Assembly: GCF_017815535.1 (NCBI RefSeq)
Contig: NZ_CP072596.1
Location: 2,821,614-2,885,613 of the forward strand
Length of the DNA stretch: 64,000 nucleotides
From: Tessaracoccus sp. MC1865
GTDB taxonomy: Bacteria; Actinomycetota; Actinomycetes; Propionibacteriales; Propionibacteriaceae
Direction: 5' to 3'
This document shows, in pieces, positions 47,111 to 58,110 of the stretch. The position numbers were made by a program, and so were the translations under genes. A model generated the notes under the pieces. It was not told the DNA's origin. It saw only the letters and a program-made list of their open reading frames with translations, and made no database searches. Position 1 is the first letter of the stretch; each line of letters begins with the position of its first letter.

Positions 47111-47221
47111 GGGTCGCCGGACGCCGGCCGCGGCGGCCACCTTCAACGCGTGCGGCGCCCAGGCGACAGCGACGTTGAGCGATCAAACCCAACCCCCGCT
47201 GACTTCGGCCACTACCGGAAG

Positions 47222-47227
47222 TAGTAT
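47222..47227 (+). promoter_or_regulatory. -10 element of the membrane PPase gene
   Basis: TAGTAT about 54 bases before the ATG at 47281; AAGGAAG follows as ribosome-binding site. No convincing -35 is seen at the standard spacing. Confidence 0.4.
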
Positions 47228-47280
47228 GAGGGGACGGCACATTGCGTCGCGGCCCGGTTTCAAGGAAGAAGACGGTCATT

Positions 47281-49791
<2,511 letters not shown>

Positions 49792-49822
49792 CCCCTATTC
49801 CGAGTCGGAACCGCTCGGCACA

Positions 49823-49859
49823 AGGCCCGGATCTCCCTCCCCCAGGGAGATCCGGGCCT
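49823..49859 (+). terminator. Perfect 16-bp terminator hairpin after hppA
   Basis: AGGCCCGGATCTCCCT pairs perfectly with AGGGAGATCCGGGCCT around CCCCC, 31 bases after the stop; it lies between convergent genes. No T tract. Confidence 0.7.
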
Positions 49860-49895
49860 CGCGTGTTCGTCGGCCAGCCGGCTTGGGCGCCCCGC

Positions 49896-50231
49896 TCAGC
49901 CCTGGAAGGGCCGCACCTCGACGGTGGGGTTGCAGCCGGTGGCCACCGCCCGTTTCGCCCAGTCGAGCGCGGCCGCGTCGTCCTCGACGTCGATGACCCA
50001 GAACCCGTTGACCTGGTCCGGGTACTGCAGCACCGGGCCCTCGACGACGACGCCCTCAGACGTGACGTACCGGGCGTCCGACGGCGGGGTGAGCCCGCCG
50101 GCGAACACCCAGGCGCCGGCGTCCATCATCTCCCGGTTGAGGGCGTCGACCGCCGCGAAGATCTCGCTCTGGTCGGCGTCTTCCGCGAACGGCTTGCCGT
50201 CGTGGATGACTGATAGCAGGAACTGGGGCAT
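49896..50231 (-). CDS. YciI-like (YCII/DGPF) domain protein
   Basis: A 111-residue dimeric ferredoxin-like-fold protein: MPQFLLSVIHDG, AGGLTPPSDARYV, DGPV-like EGPVLQYPDQVNGFWVIDVEDDAAALDWA are typical. Related proteins are sometimes fused to ECF sigma factors; none is adjacent here. AGGAG precedes the ATG. Function unknown. Confidence 0.85.
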   Translation of the reverse strand: MPQFLLSVIHDGKPFAEDADQSEIFAAVDALNREMMDAGAWVFAGGLTPPSDARYVTSEGVVVEGPVLQYPDQVNGFWVIDVEDDAAALDWAKRAVATGCNPTVEVRPFQG

Positions 50232-50377
50232 GGCTACTCCTCGTGTGCTCCGGTGCCGGTTCGTGCCCCCAGCCTCACCGCCGCCACGCCCCGCGTCAAG
50301 AGTCGATCACCACGCGCCCGGCGCGTCGTTCGTAGACTGGGGGCAGCGACTCCCAGCCGCAGATGTCAGGAGTGACC

Positions 50378-51850
50378 ATGTCCACAGACCGCACCGCCCG
50401 CGCGTTGGCCTTGGCGCCAGCCGAACTCTTCATCGACGGCGTGTGGCGCCCTTCATCCTCCGGCGAGACCTTCGCCGTGCACAACCCCGCCACCGGCGAG
50501 GTGCTCACCCGGGTCCCCTCCGCCACGCCGGACGACGGCATGGCCGCGCTGGCGGCTGCCGACGGCGCCGCATCGGGCTGGGCGCGTACCCCGGCGAGGG
50601 AGCGCTCTGAGCTGCTGCGTCGGGCCTACGACCTGCTGATGGAGCGCGCCGACGAGTTCGCCACGCTGATGACCATCGAGATGGGCAAGCCGCTGGCCGA
50701 GGCCAGGGGCGAGGTGACCTACGGCGGGGAGTTCCTCCGCTGGTTCGCCGAGGAGGCCGTCCGGATCAACGGCCGCTACTCCCCCTCGCCGGAGGGCAAC
50801 CTGCGCATGCTGACGGTGCGCCGCCCCGTTGGGGCCTGCCTGTTCATCACGCCGTGGAACTTCCCGCTCGCGATGGCCACCCGCAAGATCGCCCCGGCGT
50901 TGGCGGCAGGCTGCACCACCATCCTGAAGCCCGCCGCCCTGACGCCGCTCACCTCGCTGGCCTTCGTGCGCCTCCTGGAAGAGGTGGGCGTGCCCCAGGG
51001 CGTGGTGAACGTCATCCCGACGCAGGACGCCCAGCCGGTGACCGGCCCCATCATCCGCGACCGTCGCCTGAGGAAGCTGTCGTTCACCGGCTCCACCGCC
51101 GTCGGTATGGCGCTGCTCGAGGAGTGCGCCGGCAACGTGGTGCGCACGTCGATGGAGTTGGGCGGCTGCGCGCCGTTCATCGTGTTCGACGACGCGGACC
51201 TCGGCAAGGCCGTGGAGTCGGCCTACCAGACGAAGATGCGCAACATGGGCGAGGCCTGCAACGCGGCCAATACCTTCTACGTCCAGGCGGGGGTGGCCGA
51301 CGAGTTCGCCGAGCGGCTGGCGGCGCGTCTGGCCGCGCTCGCCGTCGGCGACGGCCTCGAGGAGGGCACCCAGGTGGGTCCCCTGATCTCCGACGGTGCA
51401 CGCAAGGGCGTCGGAGACCTGGTTGACGAGGCGGTGCAGCAGGGCGCGAAGGTGCTGACCGGCGGGGGCCCTGTCAACGGACCGGGGTACTTCTACGCCC
51501 CCACCGTGCTCACCGGGGTCACCGCCGACGCGGCCATCGCGTCCACGGAGATCTTCGGCCCAGTGGCCCCCGTCACGACCTTCGAGACCGAGGACGAGGT
51601 GGTCGAGCGGGTCAACGCCTCCCCCGTCGGGCTCTCCGCCTACCTGCACACCGGCGACATCGCCAGGGTCTGGCGGATGACCGAGCGCCTGGAGACGGGC
51701 ATGCTCGGCGTCAACGGCGGCACCATCTCGAATGCGGCCGCGCCGTTCGGTGGCGTGAAGCACTCCGGCCTCGGGCGCGAGGGCGGCCCCGAGGGCATCG
51801 AGGCGTACCTGGAGACGATGTACGTCGGTTTCGCCGACCCGTTCGCCTGA
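50378..51850 (+). CDS. NAD(P)-dependent succinate-semialdehyde dehydrogenase-like aldehyde dehydrogenase
   Basis: A 490-residue ALDH. TPWNFPLAM, FTGSTAVG (cofactor), general base Glu260 in MELGG and catalytic Cys294 in MGEACNAANTF. The overall pattern (EMGKPLAEARGEV, GVNGGTISNAAAPFGGVKHSGLGREGG) is that of GabD-like enzymes. The start at 50378 follows AGGAG; an ATG at 50363 overlaps that site. It stands alone, so the pathway (4-aminobutyrate or another aldehyde) is not fixed. Confidence 0.88.
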   Translation: MSTDRTARALALAPAELFIDGVWRPSSSGETFAVHNPATGEVLTRVPSATPDDGMAALAAADGAASGWARTPARERSELLRRAYDLLMERADEFATLMTIEMGKPLAEARGEVTYGGEFLRWFAEEAVRINGRYSPSPEGNLRMLTVRRPVGACLFITPWNFPLAMATRKIAPALAAGCTTILKPAALTPLTSLAFVRLLEEVGVPQGVVNVIPTQDAQPVTGPIIRDRRLRKLSFTGSTAVGMALLEECAGNVVRTSMELGGCAPFIVFDDADLGKAVESAYQTKMRNMGEACNAANTFYVQAGVADEFAERLAARLAALAVGDGLEEGTQVGPLISDGARKGVGDLVDEAVQQGAKVLTGGGPVNGPGYFYAPTVLTGVTADAAIASTEIFGPVAPVTTFETEDEVVERVNASPVGLSAYLHTGDIARVWRMTERLETGMLGVNGGTISNAAAPFGGVKHSGLGREGGPEGIEAYLETMYVGFADPFA

Positions 51851-51895
51851 CCCGGCCCGGCCCGCTCCCCCGGCGGCGCGGACCGGGTTCGGCGG

Positions 51896-53413
51896 TCAGA
51901 GGCCCTGGGCCAGGCGGTAGTAGGCCTGGTTCCAGCGGACCAGCTGCTGGAACTCCGGCAGCGTCGTGGCGTCGTCGATCACCAGGAGCTCCACCTGGGC
52001 CATGTCCGCGAAGTCGCGGAACGCCTCGATGCCCACGGCCGTCGACATCACGGTGTGGTGCGCGGCACCGGCGGTGAGCCACGCGGCGGCGCTGGTCCTG
52101 AAGTCCGGCTGCGGCTTCCAGACGGCGCGGCCCACCGGAAGCTTGGGCAGCGCGGCGCGGGGCTCGACGTTCTCGACGACGTTGGCGGTGAGCCGGAAGC
52201 GGTCGCGCATGTCGCTCAGCGCGACGACCACGGCGGGCCCCGGGTCCGCCGTGAAGACCAGGCGCACCGGGTCCTCCTTGCCGCCGATGCCGAGCGGATG
52301 GATCTCCAGGGTGGGCTTCGCGGTGGTCAGCGACGGCGACACCTCCAGCATGTGCGCCCCGAGGATGAGCTCGTCACCCGGCGTCATGTCGTAGGTGTAG
52401 TCCTCCATCAGGCTCGCCCCGCCGGGCAGGCCGGCGCCCATGACGTTGGCGATCCGCACCAGGATGGCGGTCTTCCAGTCGCCCTCGGCACCGAAGCCGT
52501 AGCCCTCGGCCATGAGGCGCTGCACCGCCAACCCCGGCAGCTGCTTGAGGGCCCCGAGGTCTTCAAAGCTGGTGGTGAAGGCGCCGAAGCCGCCCTCCTC
52601 CAGGAAGGAGCGCAGGCCGAGCTCGATCGCCGCGCCGTCGCGGAGCGACTGGTGCCGCTCCCCTCCCTTACGCAGTTCCGGAGCGACCTCGTACAGCTCC
52701 TCATACTCGGCGACCAGCGCATCGACGGCATCCTCGGACACCGCGGCCACGGCTTCGGCCAGCTCGTTGACGCCCCAGGTGTTCACCTGGACGCCGAAGC
52801 GCAGCTCGGCCTCGGTCTTGTCACCCTCGGTGACGGCGACGAAGCGCATGTTGTCGCCGAAGCGGGCGAGCTTGAGGCTGCGGGAGGCGGCGAGTCCGGC
52901 GGCCGCGCGCTGCCAGGTGCCCAGCTCGCGCTGGACCTGCGGATCCGAGGCGTGCCCGACGATCGTCTTGCGCGGCACCCCGAGCCGGGTCTGGATGTAG
53001 CCGAACTCACGGTCGCCGTGCGCGGCCTGGTTGAGGTTCATGAAGTCGAAGTCGATGTCCGCCCACGGCAGCTCGACGTTGGCCTGGGTGTGGAGGTGCG
53101 CCAGCGGCTTCTGCAGCGCGTCGAGGCCGGCGATCCACATCTTCGCGGGGCTGAACGTGTGCATCCACGCGATCAGGCCGATCACCCGGTCGTCGGCGTT
53201 CGCCTCGAGGGCGACGCGCTTGATCGCGGCGGAGTCCGTGAGCACGGGCTTCCAGACGATCGAGACCGGAACGTCGCCCGCCTCGTCGAGTACCCGGGCG
53301 ATCTCCTTGGACTGCTCCGCCACCTGGGCGAGCGTTTCGGGCCCGTACAGGTGCTGGCTTCCGGTGAGGAACCAGACCTCGTAGCCGTCGAGGGAAGTGG
53401 TGAGCTTGGGCAT
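51896..53413 (-). CDS. araA: L-arabinose isomerase
   Basis: A 505-residue Mn-dependent enzyme converting L-arabinose to L-ribulose. Active-site and metal residues: Glu in [13 protein letters not shown], Glu in LMEDYTYD, His in [10 protein letters not shown], and His in [16 protein letters not shown] precedes the ATG. Second gene of araDA, 57 bases after araD. Confidence 0.96.
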   Translation of the reverse strand: MPKLTTSLDGYEVWFLTGSQHLYGPETLAQVAEQSKEIARVLDEAGDVPVSIVWKPVLTDSAAIKRVALEANADDRVIGLIAWMHTFSPAKMWIAGLDALQKPLAHLHTQANVELPWADIDFDFMNLNQAAHGDREFGYIQTRLGVPRKTIVGHASDPQVQRELGTWQRAAAGLAASRSLKLARFGDNMRFVAVTEGDKTEAELRFGVQVNTWGVNELAEAVAAVSEDAVDALVAEYEELYEVAPELRKGGERHQSLRDGAAIELGLRSFLEEGGFGAFTTSFEDLGALKQLPGLAVQRLMAEGYGFGAEGDWKTAILVRIANVMGAGLPGGASLMEDYTYDMTPGDELILGAHMLEVSPSLTTAKPTLEIHPLGIGGKEDPVRLVFTADPGPAVVVALSDMRDRFRLTANVVENVEPRAALPKLPVGRAVWKPQPDFRTSAAAWLTAGAAHHTVMSTAVGIEAFRDFADMAQVELLVIDDATTLPEFQQLVRWNQAYYRLAQGL

Positions 53414-53470
53414 GCGGATGGACCTTTCGGTGGCTGAGGCTGCGTCGGTGCGCGGTGGTGGGGTGGGGTG

Positions 53471-54181
53471 TCAGCGGCGAGCGTCGGTGCTCTGGCCGTA
53501 GACGTTCTGGTAGCGGTCGAAGAGGCTGTCGATCGCCTCCTGCGGGATGGGGACGAGCGGTCCGGCCTCGCGCGCGTAGTGCACGGTGCGGGCGACGTCC
53601 TCCACCATGATGGCGGCCTTGACGGCGTCCTTCGCGTCCACGCCGATGGTGAAGGGGCCGTGGTTCTGCATGAGCACGGCGCGGCTGCGGTGGCCCCGGA
53701 GGGTCTCGACGATGCCGCGGCCGATGGAGTCGTCGCCGATGATGGCGAACGGGCCCACGGGGATGGGGCCGCCGAACTCGTCCGCCATGGCCGTGATGAC
53801 GCACGGGATCTCCTCGCCGCGCGCCGCCCAGGCGACGGCGAACGTGGAGTGGGTGTGCACGACGCCGCCGACGTCGGGCATGTTGCGGTAGACGTAGGCG
53901 TGCGCCGCGGTGTCGCTCGACGGCGAGCGTTCGCTGCCCTCGGAGCCGGGTATGACGTTGCCGTCCAGATCACACAGGATCATGTTCTGCGGGGTCAGGT
54001 CGTCGTAGCTGACGCCGGACGGCTTGATGACGAACAGGTCCGCCCCGGGCACCCGGCCGGAGACGTTGCCGCCCGTCCAGACGATCAGGTTGTAGCGCAC
54101 GAGTTCGCCGTGCAGCCGGGCGACATCAGCCCGGACGCTGCTGATGGCGGCTTGGACCTCGGCGGAGAAGGGTGTGCTCAC
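53471..54181 (-). CDS. araD: L-ribulose-5-phosphate 4-epimerase
   Basis: Class II aldolase-fold epimerase, 236 residues, making D-xylulose-5-phosphate. GGNVSGRVPG (phosphate), zinc ligands in GGVVHTHSTFAVAWA (His-x-His) and NHGPFTIGVD, plus a C-terminal tyrosine-containing helix (RYQNVYGQ). GTG start at 54181 after GGGAGG. First gene downstream of the operator. The kinase step (araB) that should precede it is absent from the window. Confidence 0.93.
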   Translation of the reverse strand: MSTPFSAEVQAAISSVRADVARLHGELVRYNLIVWTGGNVSGRVPGADLFVIKPSGVSYDDLTPQNMILCDLDGNVIPGSEGSERSPSSDTAAHAYVYRNMPDVGGVVHTHSTFAVAWAARGEEIPCVITAMADEFGGPIPVGPFAIIGDDSIGRGIVETLRGHRSRAVLMQNHGPFTIGVDAKDAVKAAIMVEDVARTVHYAREAGPLVPIPQEAIDSLFDRYQNVYGQSTDARR

Positions 54182-54202
54182 GGGTGACCTCCCAGAGTCG
54201 AC

Positions 54203-54247
54203 TGTGACCGGTCACACAAGCGTATCCCCAACAGCGCCGTAGGTCAA
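54203..54247 (-). promoter_or_regulatory. araDA promoter with LacI-type operator
   Basis: On the minus strand TTGACC (54247-54242) and TACGCT (54224-54219) are 17 bp apart, a strong promoter. A perfect 14-bp palindrome TGTGACCGGTCACA (54203-54216) covers the expected start point, so the adjacent LacI-family protein is the natural repressor. The -35 box overlaps the end of the regulator gene. Confidence 0.72.
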
Positions 54248-55263
54248 GGACCCAGGCGGTCAGCGATGGGGCGGGCGACCGACGCGCGCGGGATCAACAC
54301 CGGCGCGACGGGTTCCAGTGCGGGCGCCGCGGCATCCGGACCCGCGATGAAGGCTTCAACGGCCCGGCGGCCGAGTTCCTCGAAGTCCTGGCGCACGGTG
54401 GTGAGCTGCGGCCAGTAGTACGCGGCGTCGGGGATGTCGTCGAAGCCGACGACGCTGATGTCGCCCGGCACGGTGACCCCCGCCTCGTGCAGCCCGCCGA
54501 TGAGACCGAGCGCCATCTGGTCGTTGGCGGTGAAGACGCCGGTGGCACCGGATTCGAGCACCGCCGCGGCCGCCTCGTAGCCGGAGCGCGCCGTCCAGTC
54601 GCCCAGGTGGAGGACGACGCCGTCGAGGCCCCGGGCCTGCGTCTCGGCGGTGAAGCCGGCGGCCCGGGCCTCGGCCTCCAGCCAACTCGCCGGCCCGGCG
54701 AGGTGGGCGATGCGCACGTGCCCGGCATCCGCCAGCGCGTCCACGGCTAGGCGGGCGCCCTCGGCCTGGTCCACGGAGAGCCAGGGCGCGCCGTGACCGG
54801 CCGAGTGCAGGGTGAGGACACGAACGCCCGTCGCCAGCGCGTCGATGGTGCGCAGCGTCTGTTCGTGGGGGGCCACGACGACGATGCCCTCCACCCCCTG
54901 AGCCACGAGGTGCTCGATGGCGGCGGCCACTGCGGTGTCGTCGTCGGCCTGCGCGAACGCGGCGCTGATCCAGTAGCCCGCCACCCGCGCCGACGCCTCG
55001 ATGGCGGCGACCGAGCGGGACGGGCCGTACAGCAGCGCATCGGAGGCGAGGATCCCGAGCGTGCGGGAGCGGCGCGTGCCCAGGGCACGGGCGGCGTTGT
55101 TCATCCGGTAGCCGAGCTCCTCCATCGCCCGGACGACGCGGGCCTTGGTGGCCTCCGCGACGTCGGGGTTGTTGTTGAGGACCCTCGACACCGTCTGACG
55201 CGACACACCCGCGAGGGTGGCGACGTCGCGTACGCCGACCACCCGCTTGCCACCGGGATTCAC
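54244..55263 (-). CDS. LacI-family transcriptional regulator, probable arabinose repressor
   Basis: A 339-residue regulator with an N-terminal helix-turn-helix and hinge (VRDVATLAGVSRQTVSRVLNNNPDVAEATKARV...) and a periplasmic-binding-protein-like sensor domain (GVFTANDQMALGLIGGLHEAG, DISVVGFDDIPDAAYYWPQLTTVRQD). It sits immediately upstream of araDA with a palindromic operator between them, so arabinose control is likely. GTG start, 19 bases after the FKBP stop; the ribosome-binding site is weak. It may be read from the FKBP promoter. Confidence 0.9.
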   Translation of the reverse strand: MNPGGKRVVGVRDVATLAGVSRQTVSRVLNNNPDVAEATKARVVRAMEELGYRMNNAARALGTRRSRTLGILASDALLYGPSRSVAAIEASARVAGYWISAAFAQADDDTAVAAAIEHLVAQGVEGIVVVAPHEQTLRTIDALATGVRVLTLHSAGHGAPWLSVDQAEGARLAVDALADAGHVRIAHLAGPASWLEAEARAAGFTAETQARGLDGVVLHLGDWTARSGYEAAAAVLESGATGVFTANDQMALGLIGGLHEAGVTVPGDISVVGFDDIPDAAYYWPQLTTVRQDFEELGRRAVEAFIAGPDAAAPALEPVAPVLIPRASVARPIADRLGP

Positions 55264-55282
55264 TTCGCCTAGCCGTGGGCGA

Positions 55283-55663
55283 TCAGTTGAGGCCGATGAG
55301 GTCGCAGACGAAGATCAGCGTCTCGCCCGGGGCGATGACGCCACCTGCGCCACGCTCGCCGTAGGCGAGGTGCGACGGGATGACCAGCTGACGGCGGCCG
55401 CCGACCTTCATGCCCTGGATGCCCTTGTCCCAGCCCTGGATGACCTGGCCGATGCCGAGCCGGAACGAGAGCGGCTCGCCGCGGTTCCAGGAGGAGTCGA
55501 ACTCCTCGCCGGAGCTGAAGGCGACACCCACGTAGTGCACGTGCGCGACGTCGCCGGCCGCGGCCACCGCGCCGTCACCCTCCACGATGTCCGTGATGTC
55601 CAGATCTGCCGGGGGCTCGCCACCGGGGAAGTCGATCTCCGGCTTCTCATTCATGTTTGCCAT
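55283..55663 (-). CDS. FKBP-type peptidyl-prolyl cis-trans isomerase
   Basis: A single-domain FKBP of 126 residues that catalyses proline isomerisation in protein folding; no signal peptide, so cytoplasmic. AHVHYVGVAFSSGEEFDSSW, QVIQGWDKGIQGMKVGGRR, and IPSHLAYGERGAGGVIAPGETLIF contain the active-site aromatic and Asp residues. TAGGGT ends 7 bases before the ATG, indicating a leaderless transcript. Confidence 0.94.
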   Translation of the reverse strand: MANMNEKPEIDFPGGEPPADLDITDIVEGDGAVAAAGDVAHVHYVGVAFSSGEEFDSSWNRGEPLSFRLGIGQVIQGWDKGIQGMKVGGRRQLVIPSHLAYGERGAGGVIAPGETLIFVCDLIGLN

Positions 55664-55673
55664 GGTGTCGACC

Positions 55674-56927
55674 CTACAAGCTCGACGGCCCGCTGCGTAG
55701 GCTGCGGCGGTGGACGAACGCCGCGAGGCCCAGGACGACGAGCGCGCCGAGGACCCACCAGAAGTAGGCGCCGCCCACCACCTGCTGGAAGGGCGTCCAG
55801 TTGGGGTTCTGCTCGGGCGGGTGCGGGAAGTCCCAGTGGGGTGAGTGGCGGAAGACCCAGAGCCCGGCGGCCCCGGTCAGTGCCGTCAGCCAGGCCGCCC
55901 ACACCGGCCCGAGCCGCCACGCCCAGGCCGTGACGACGACCAGGGCGGGGGCGGCCCAGACGAAGTGGTGGCTCCACGACACCGGCGAGGCCACCAATGC
56001 GTAGAGCCCCAGCACGACGGCGGGGGTCATGTCGTCGCCCTGCGCGAAGAGCACGCGGAGGAGCGCCAAACAGGCCAGGCCGATCAGGACGCAGGCCACG
56101 AACCAGATCCAGGTGGCGGCGTCCCCGCTGAGCGCGCGGTGCACCATGCCGTTGAGCGACTGGTTGGCCGGGTAGGCCGGCTCGCCGATCCGCTCCGAAT
56201 CCGGCAGCACCCGCGTCCAGTAGGCGATGGAATCGCGCGGCCGCAGCGCGAACCCGATCCCCGTGTACAGCAGCGCCGAGCCCACCCCGACGATGAGGGA
56301 GCGCCAGTCGCGCCGCATCAGGAACCACGCGAGGAACACCACCGGCGTCAGCTTCACCGCGAAGGCGAGCCCCACCAGCGAGCCCTGCCACCACTTGCCC
56401 CTCCCGGCCAGCAGGTCGACCATCACCAGCGCCATCAGGACGGCGTTGATCTGGCCGAACTCGACCGTCTCAGCCAGCGGGTCGAGGTGCAGCGCGAGGC
56501 AGCCCAGCGCGACGGTGAGCCACACCGCGTCGCGCCGGTTGCTGCCCAGTTCACGCACCACCAGGTACAACACGCCGAGCATGGCGGCCACCGTCAGCGC
56601 GGACAGCGTCACCGAGCCCACCCGCCAGGACACGAACGTGAAGGCGGAGAAGATGGCCGCCGCGATCGGCGGATAGGTGAACGGGAGGCTCACGCCGACG
56701 ATCGTGTCCGGCATGCGTCCGTAGAGGTCGCCGCCGTCGCGGAACACCTGGCCGCCGATGCGGTAGACGTCGAAGTCGATGCGGTACGGGATGAAGTCCT
56801 CGCCCGGGAAGCCGTAAAGCCAGCTGTACGTGAGGTACCCCAGCCACCCCAGCGCCAGGAGGCGCAGCACCCAGGAATGCAGATAGGTGTCGACGGCTCG
56901 TAGGACAAGGGTACGGACGTCGGGCAT
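55674..56927 (-). CDS. GT87 family polyprenyl-phosphate-mannose-dependent mannosyltransferase-like protein
   Basis: Polytopic GT-C fold glycosyltransferase of 417 residues with about ten spans (DUF2029/GT87, the family of PimE). The catalytic acidic residue lies in the first outer loop, RIDFDVYRIGGQVFRDGGDLYG. EFGQINAVLMALVMVDLLAG and VSWSHHFVWAAPALVV are family blocks. It likely adds mannose to a lipoglycan or PIM on the outer face of the membrane. Leaderless start with TAGGAT at 56934-56939, back to back with the FemAB promoter. Confidence 0.85.
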   Translation of the reverse strand: MPDVRTLVLRAVDTYLHSWVLRLLALGWLGYLTYSWLYGFPGEDFIPYRIDFDVYRIGGQVFRDGGDLYGRMPDTIVGVSLPFTYPPIAAAIFSAFTFVSWRVGSVTLSALTVAAMLGVLYLVVRELGSNRRDAVWLTVALGCLALHLDPLAETVEFGQINAVLMALVMVDLLAGRGKWWQGSLVGLAFAVKLTPVVFLAWFLMRRDWRSLIVGVGSALLYTGIGFALRPRDSIAYWTRVLPDSERIGEPAYPANQSLNGMVHRALSGDAATWIWFVACVLIGLACLALLRVLFAQGDDMTPAVVLGLYALVASPVSWSHHFVWAAPALVVVTAWAWRLGPVWAAWLTALTGAAGLWVFRHSPHWDFPHPPEQNPNWTPFQQVVGGAYFWWVLGALVVLGLAAFVHRRSLRSGPSSL

Positions 56928-56933
56928 GGAGAG

Positions 56934-56974
56934 ATCCTACGGCGGCACGGCCGACGGGCCGACTTGGGTAGCCT
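56934..56974. promoter_or_regulatory. Divergent pair of leaderless -10 elements
   Basis: TAGGAT (56934-56939, minus strand) is 6 bases from the mannosyltransferase ATG, and TAGCCT (56969-56974, plus strand) is 7 bases from the FemAB GTG. Only 54 bases separate the two start codons. Confidence 0.5.
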
Positions 56975-56981
56975 GTGGTTC

Positions 56982-58109
56982 GTGAGCATCGAGTGTCGAC
57001 CCATCCCTGCCGAGGAGCACCTCGCCTTCATCGAGGCGCGCGGTTCCGCATCGTTCCTCCAGACCCCGGCGTGGGGCAAGGTGAAGCGGGAGTGGCGCTC
57101 CGAGTCCGTCGGGTTCTTCGCCGACGAGGAGCTGACGGGCGTCGGCCTCATCCTCTACCGGCAGCTGCCGAAGGTGAAGCGCTACCTCGCCTACCTCCCC
57201 GAAGGGCCCGTCCTCGACTGGGCGCGGCCAGACGTCGACGAGCACGTCGACGCCCTGGTCAGGCACGCGAAGCAGCGCAAGGCGTTCGCGGTGCGGATCG
57301 GGCCGTGGCTCACGCACCGCCGCTGGCTGGCGAAGACCATCAAGGACGCCGTCGCGGACGACGACGTCACGCTCCTCTCCCAGCAGGAACCGGACGAGAC
57401 CAGCCTGGTGGGCACCCGGGTGCGCAACGCCCTGCTGCACGCCGGCTGGGTGACCGACGAGAAGGGCGAGGGCTTCGCGGCCGGCCAGCCGAAGTTCAAC
57501 TTCCACCTGCCGCTGCGCCACGGGGACGGCACCCAGAAGAGCGACGACGAGCTGCTGAAGGGCATGAACCAGCAGTGGCGCCGCAACATCAAGAAGGCCG
57601 ACAAGGAGGGCGTCACCGTCCGCGTCGGCACCCGGGAAGACCTGGCGGCATTCCACCGCATCTACCTCGAGACGGCGCAGCGCGACGGCTTCACCGGCCG
57701 CAGCCTCTCCTACTTCGAGGTGATGTGGGACGCCCTCAACGCGGAGACCCCGGAGCGGATGAAGGTCTACCTGGCGGAGCACGACGGCGACCTCGTCGCC
57801 GCCACCACCATGGTCACCGTCGGCGAGCACGCCTGGTACTCCTATGGCGCCTCCACCACGGCCAAGCGGGAGGTGCGCGGCTCCAACGCCGTCCAGTGGC
57901 AGATGATCCGCGACGCGAACGCCGCGGGCTGCGCCGTCTACGACATGCGCGGCATCGTCGAGGGCGTGGGCGCAGACCATCCCGAAATCGGCCTGATCCA
58001 GTTCAAGGTGGGCACCGGCGGCGAGGCCGTGGCGTACCTGGGCGAATGGGACTACGCCATCAACAAGCCCATCCACTGGGCGTTCAACCAGTACCTCAAG
58101 AGGCGATGA
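56982..58109 (+). CDS. FemAB-family peptidoglycan bridge aminoacyltransferase
   Basis: A 375-residue FemX/FemAB protein with two GNAT-like domains. FLQTPAWGKVK at the N-terminus, NQQWRRNIKKADKEGV in the coiled region, DLVAATTMVTVGEHAWYSYGAS and NAVQWQMIRDANAAGCAVYDMRGI near the C-terminus are the family motifs. It would transfer an amino acid (glycine is expected if the organism has LL-DAP-Gly type peptidoglycan) from tRNA to the stem peptide of a lipid-linked precursor. GTG start, leaderless. One base separates it from the alanine-racemase-like gene. Confidence 0.88.
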   Translation: MSIECRPIPAEEHLAFIEARGSASFLQTPAWGKVKREWRSESVGFFADEELTGVGLILYRQLPKVKRYLAYLPEGPVLDWARPDVDEHVDALVRHAKQRKAFAVRIGPWLTHRRWLAKTIKDAVADDDVTLLSQQEPDETSLVGTRVRNALLHAGWVTDEKGEGFAAGQPKFNFHLPLRHGDGTQKSDDELLKGMNQQWRRNIKKADKEGVTVRVGTREDLAAFHRIYLETAQRDGFTGRSLSYFEVMWDALNAETPERMKVYLAEHDGDLVAATTMVTVGEHAWYSYGASTTAKREVRGSNAVQWQMIRDANAAGCAVYDMRGIVEGVGADHPEIGLIQFKVGTGGEAVAYLGEWDYAINKPIHWAFNQYLKRR

Positions 58110-58110
58110 C

